A stretch of DNA of 6,830 nucleotides from assembly GCA_964544485.1 (NCBI GenBank), contig CAZJBH010000031.1:1-6830 (forward strand). The letters run 5' to 3'. This document shows positions 5,916 through 6,830 of this stretch, piece by piece. A program made the position numbers and the translations under genes. The first letter of the stretch is position 1; the number at the start of each line of letters is the position of its first letter. This DNA comes from CAZJBH01 sp964544485 (GTDB lineage Bacteria > Patescibacteriota > Minisyncoccia > Portnoybacterales > UBA2143). The notes below the pieces were generated by a model. The model saw only the letters and a list, made by a program, of their open reading frames with translations, was not told the DNA's origin and searched no databases.

Positions 5916-6830
5916 ATGGCAAATATAGCAATCAATGGGTTTGGCAGGATTGGCCGGTCTGTTTTTAAAAATATTCTTGAAAAGCATCCTCATCTTTCAG
6001 TGGTGGCGATTAATGATTTGGCAGATCCTGAAAACCTGGCTTATTTATTAAAATATGATTCAGTTTACGGAGCCTATAACAAAAATGTTAAAGCAAAAAA
6101 AGAATCAATTGAAATAAATAGCCAAAAATATCCGGTTTTAAAAGAAAAAGATCCGGCAAAATTACCTTGGAAAGATTTAAAGGTAGATATTGTTTTAGAG
6201 TGTACCGGTCTTTTTACCAAGCCTGAATTAGCTAAAAAACATTTACAAGCTGGAGCTAAACAAGTCCTTATTTCAGCTCCTTGCAAAAGTAATCAAGTAC
6301 CTCATTTTGTGCTTGGCGTAAATGAAGAAAAGTTTAATTCAGAACAAGATAAAATAGTTTCTATGGGTTCTTGCACAACTAATTGTTTGGCGCCAATAGC
6401 TAAAATTTTAAACGATAAATTCGGAATTAAAAAAGGATTGATGACCACTATTCACAGCTATACTAGCAGTCAGCGCCTATTAGACGCTCCGCATAAGGAT
6501 TTTAGGCGCGGCCGTTCGGCTGGGCTTTCTTTAGTACCAACCAGCACTGGGGCGGCTATCGCAGTTACTAAAACAATTCCTGAATTAAAAGGGAAAATTG
6601 ACGGAATGGCAGTTCGAGCTCCAACACCAGTAGTCTCTTTAGTTGATTTTGTTGCTTTATTAAAGAAAAAAACTTCAGTTGAGGAAATTAATTATACTTT
6701 TAAAAAAGCTTCGGCTAAAGAAAATCTGAATGGAATTTTAGGAATTGAAGACGCCTTATTAGTCTCAACTGATTATCGAAAAAATTCTTTTTCCGCAGTC
6801 ATTGATATGGAGTCAACAATGGTTCAAGAT
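5916..6830 (+). CDS. gap: Glyceraldehyde-3-phosphate dehydrogenase, type I (3' end cut by window)
   Basis: An open frame of 305 codons starts at ATG 5916 and runs off the window with no stop. Typical family length is about 335, so roughly 30 residues are missing. It catalyses NAD-dependent oxidation and phosphorylation of glyceraldehyde 3-phosphate in glycolysis. The N-terminal NAD fold is INGFGRIGR (6-14). Asp34 in AINDLAD marks the position that usually favours NAD over NADP. The catalytic Cys153 sits in GSCTTNCLAP (151-160), His180 in TTIHSYT (177-183), and the substrate loop in PHKDFRRGRSAG (192-203), with Arg234 in VRAPTP (233-238). Small departures from the usual wording are Met-Gly for Asn-Ala just before SCTTN, and Val240 where Asn is common in PTPNVS. 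It starts four bases after the glutaredoxin-like gene without a clear Shine-Dalgarno and appears to be the third member of that string. Confidence 0.95.
   Translation, partial: MANIAINGFGRIGRSVFKNILEKHPHLSVVAINDLADPENLAYLLKYDSVYGAYNKNVKAKKESIEINSQKYPVLKEKDPAKLPWKDLKVDIVLECTGLFTKPELAKKHLQAGAKQVLISAPCKSNQVPHFVLGVNEEKFNSEQDKIVSMGSCTTNCLAPIAKILNDKFGIKKGLMTTIHSYTSSQRLLDAPHKDFRRGRSAGLSLVPTSTGAAIAVTKTIPELKGKIDGMAVRAPTPVVSLVDFVALLKKKTSVEEINYTFKKASAKENLNGILGIEDALLVSTDYRKNSFSAVIDMESTMVQD

Noticed and set aside
6074..6286. 70-residue minus-strand open frame opposite GAPDH
   Set aside because: It is fully antisense to a clear GAPDH coding sequence with intact motifs.

Overview
The window is an AT-rich, lysine-rich, very compact stretch of bacterial DNA using the standard stop codons (TGA ends hydD). 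Short proteins, gaps of only a few bases, few Shine-Dalgarno sites and a group 3b-type [NiFe] hydrogenase beside a compact glycolytic/redox set suggest an uncultivated Patescibacteria/CPR lineage (Parcubacteria-like). That placement is inference from gene style and content; no marker gene is present.

Region 1 (1-2813, plus strand) is the distal part of a cytosolic bidirectional [NiFe] hydrogenase operon (sulfhydrogenase, Pyrococcus SHI type) in the order [beta]-gamma-delta-alpha. At most the last codons of the upstream gene, presumably beta, are present. HydG carries FAD, NAD(P)H and [2Fe-2S] sites, HydD keeps enough cysteines for three [4Fe-4S] clusters, and HydA carries both CxxC pairs that bind the NiFe site. 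HydA stops directly after its last ligand motif, so it lacks the cleavable tail of most hydrogenase precursors.

Region 2 (2810-3043, minus strand) is hypC, the maturation chaperone. It converges on hydA with a 4-bp tail-to-tail overlap. A hairpin with a T-tract, usable only by minus-strand transcripts, lies inside the end of hydA and probably terminates hypC.

Region 3 (3044-4705, plus strand) starts at a 41-bp, nearly G+C-free divergent spacer. It holds an EamA-type ten-helix transporter whose end overlaps by 32 bp a protein resembling the uncharacterised DUF6390 family.

Region 4 (4720-6830, plus strand) is a tight string: an AhpF-like/thioredoxin-reductase flavoprotein with the only strong Shine-Dalgarno in the window, a CPYC glutaredoxin-like protein, and the first 305 codons of NAD-type glyceraldehyde-3-phosphate dehydrogenase, cut by the window edge. 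Together the genes centre on pyridine-nucleotide redox balance: GAPDH makes NADH, the hydrogenase can exchange NAD(P)H electrons with protons or sulfur, and the reductase/glutaredoxin pair can pass NAD(P)H electrons to disulfides. This joint role is inferred from proximity. No RNA gene, CRISPR array, mobile element or long repeat was seen, and no stretch over 300 bases is without a gene.
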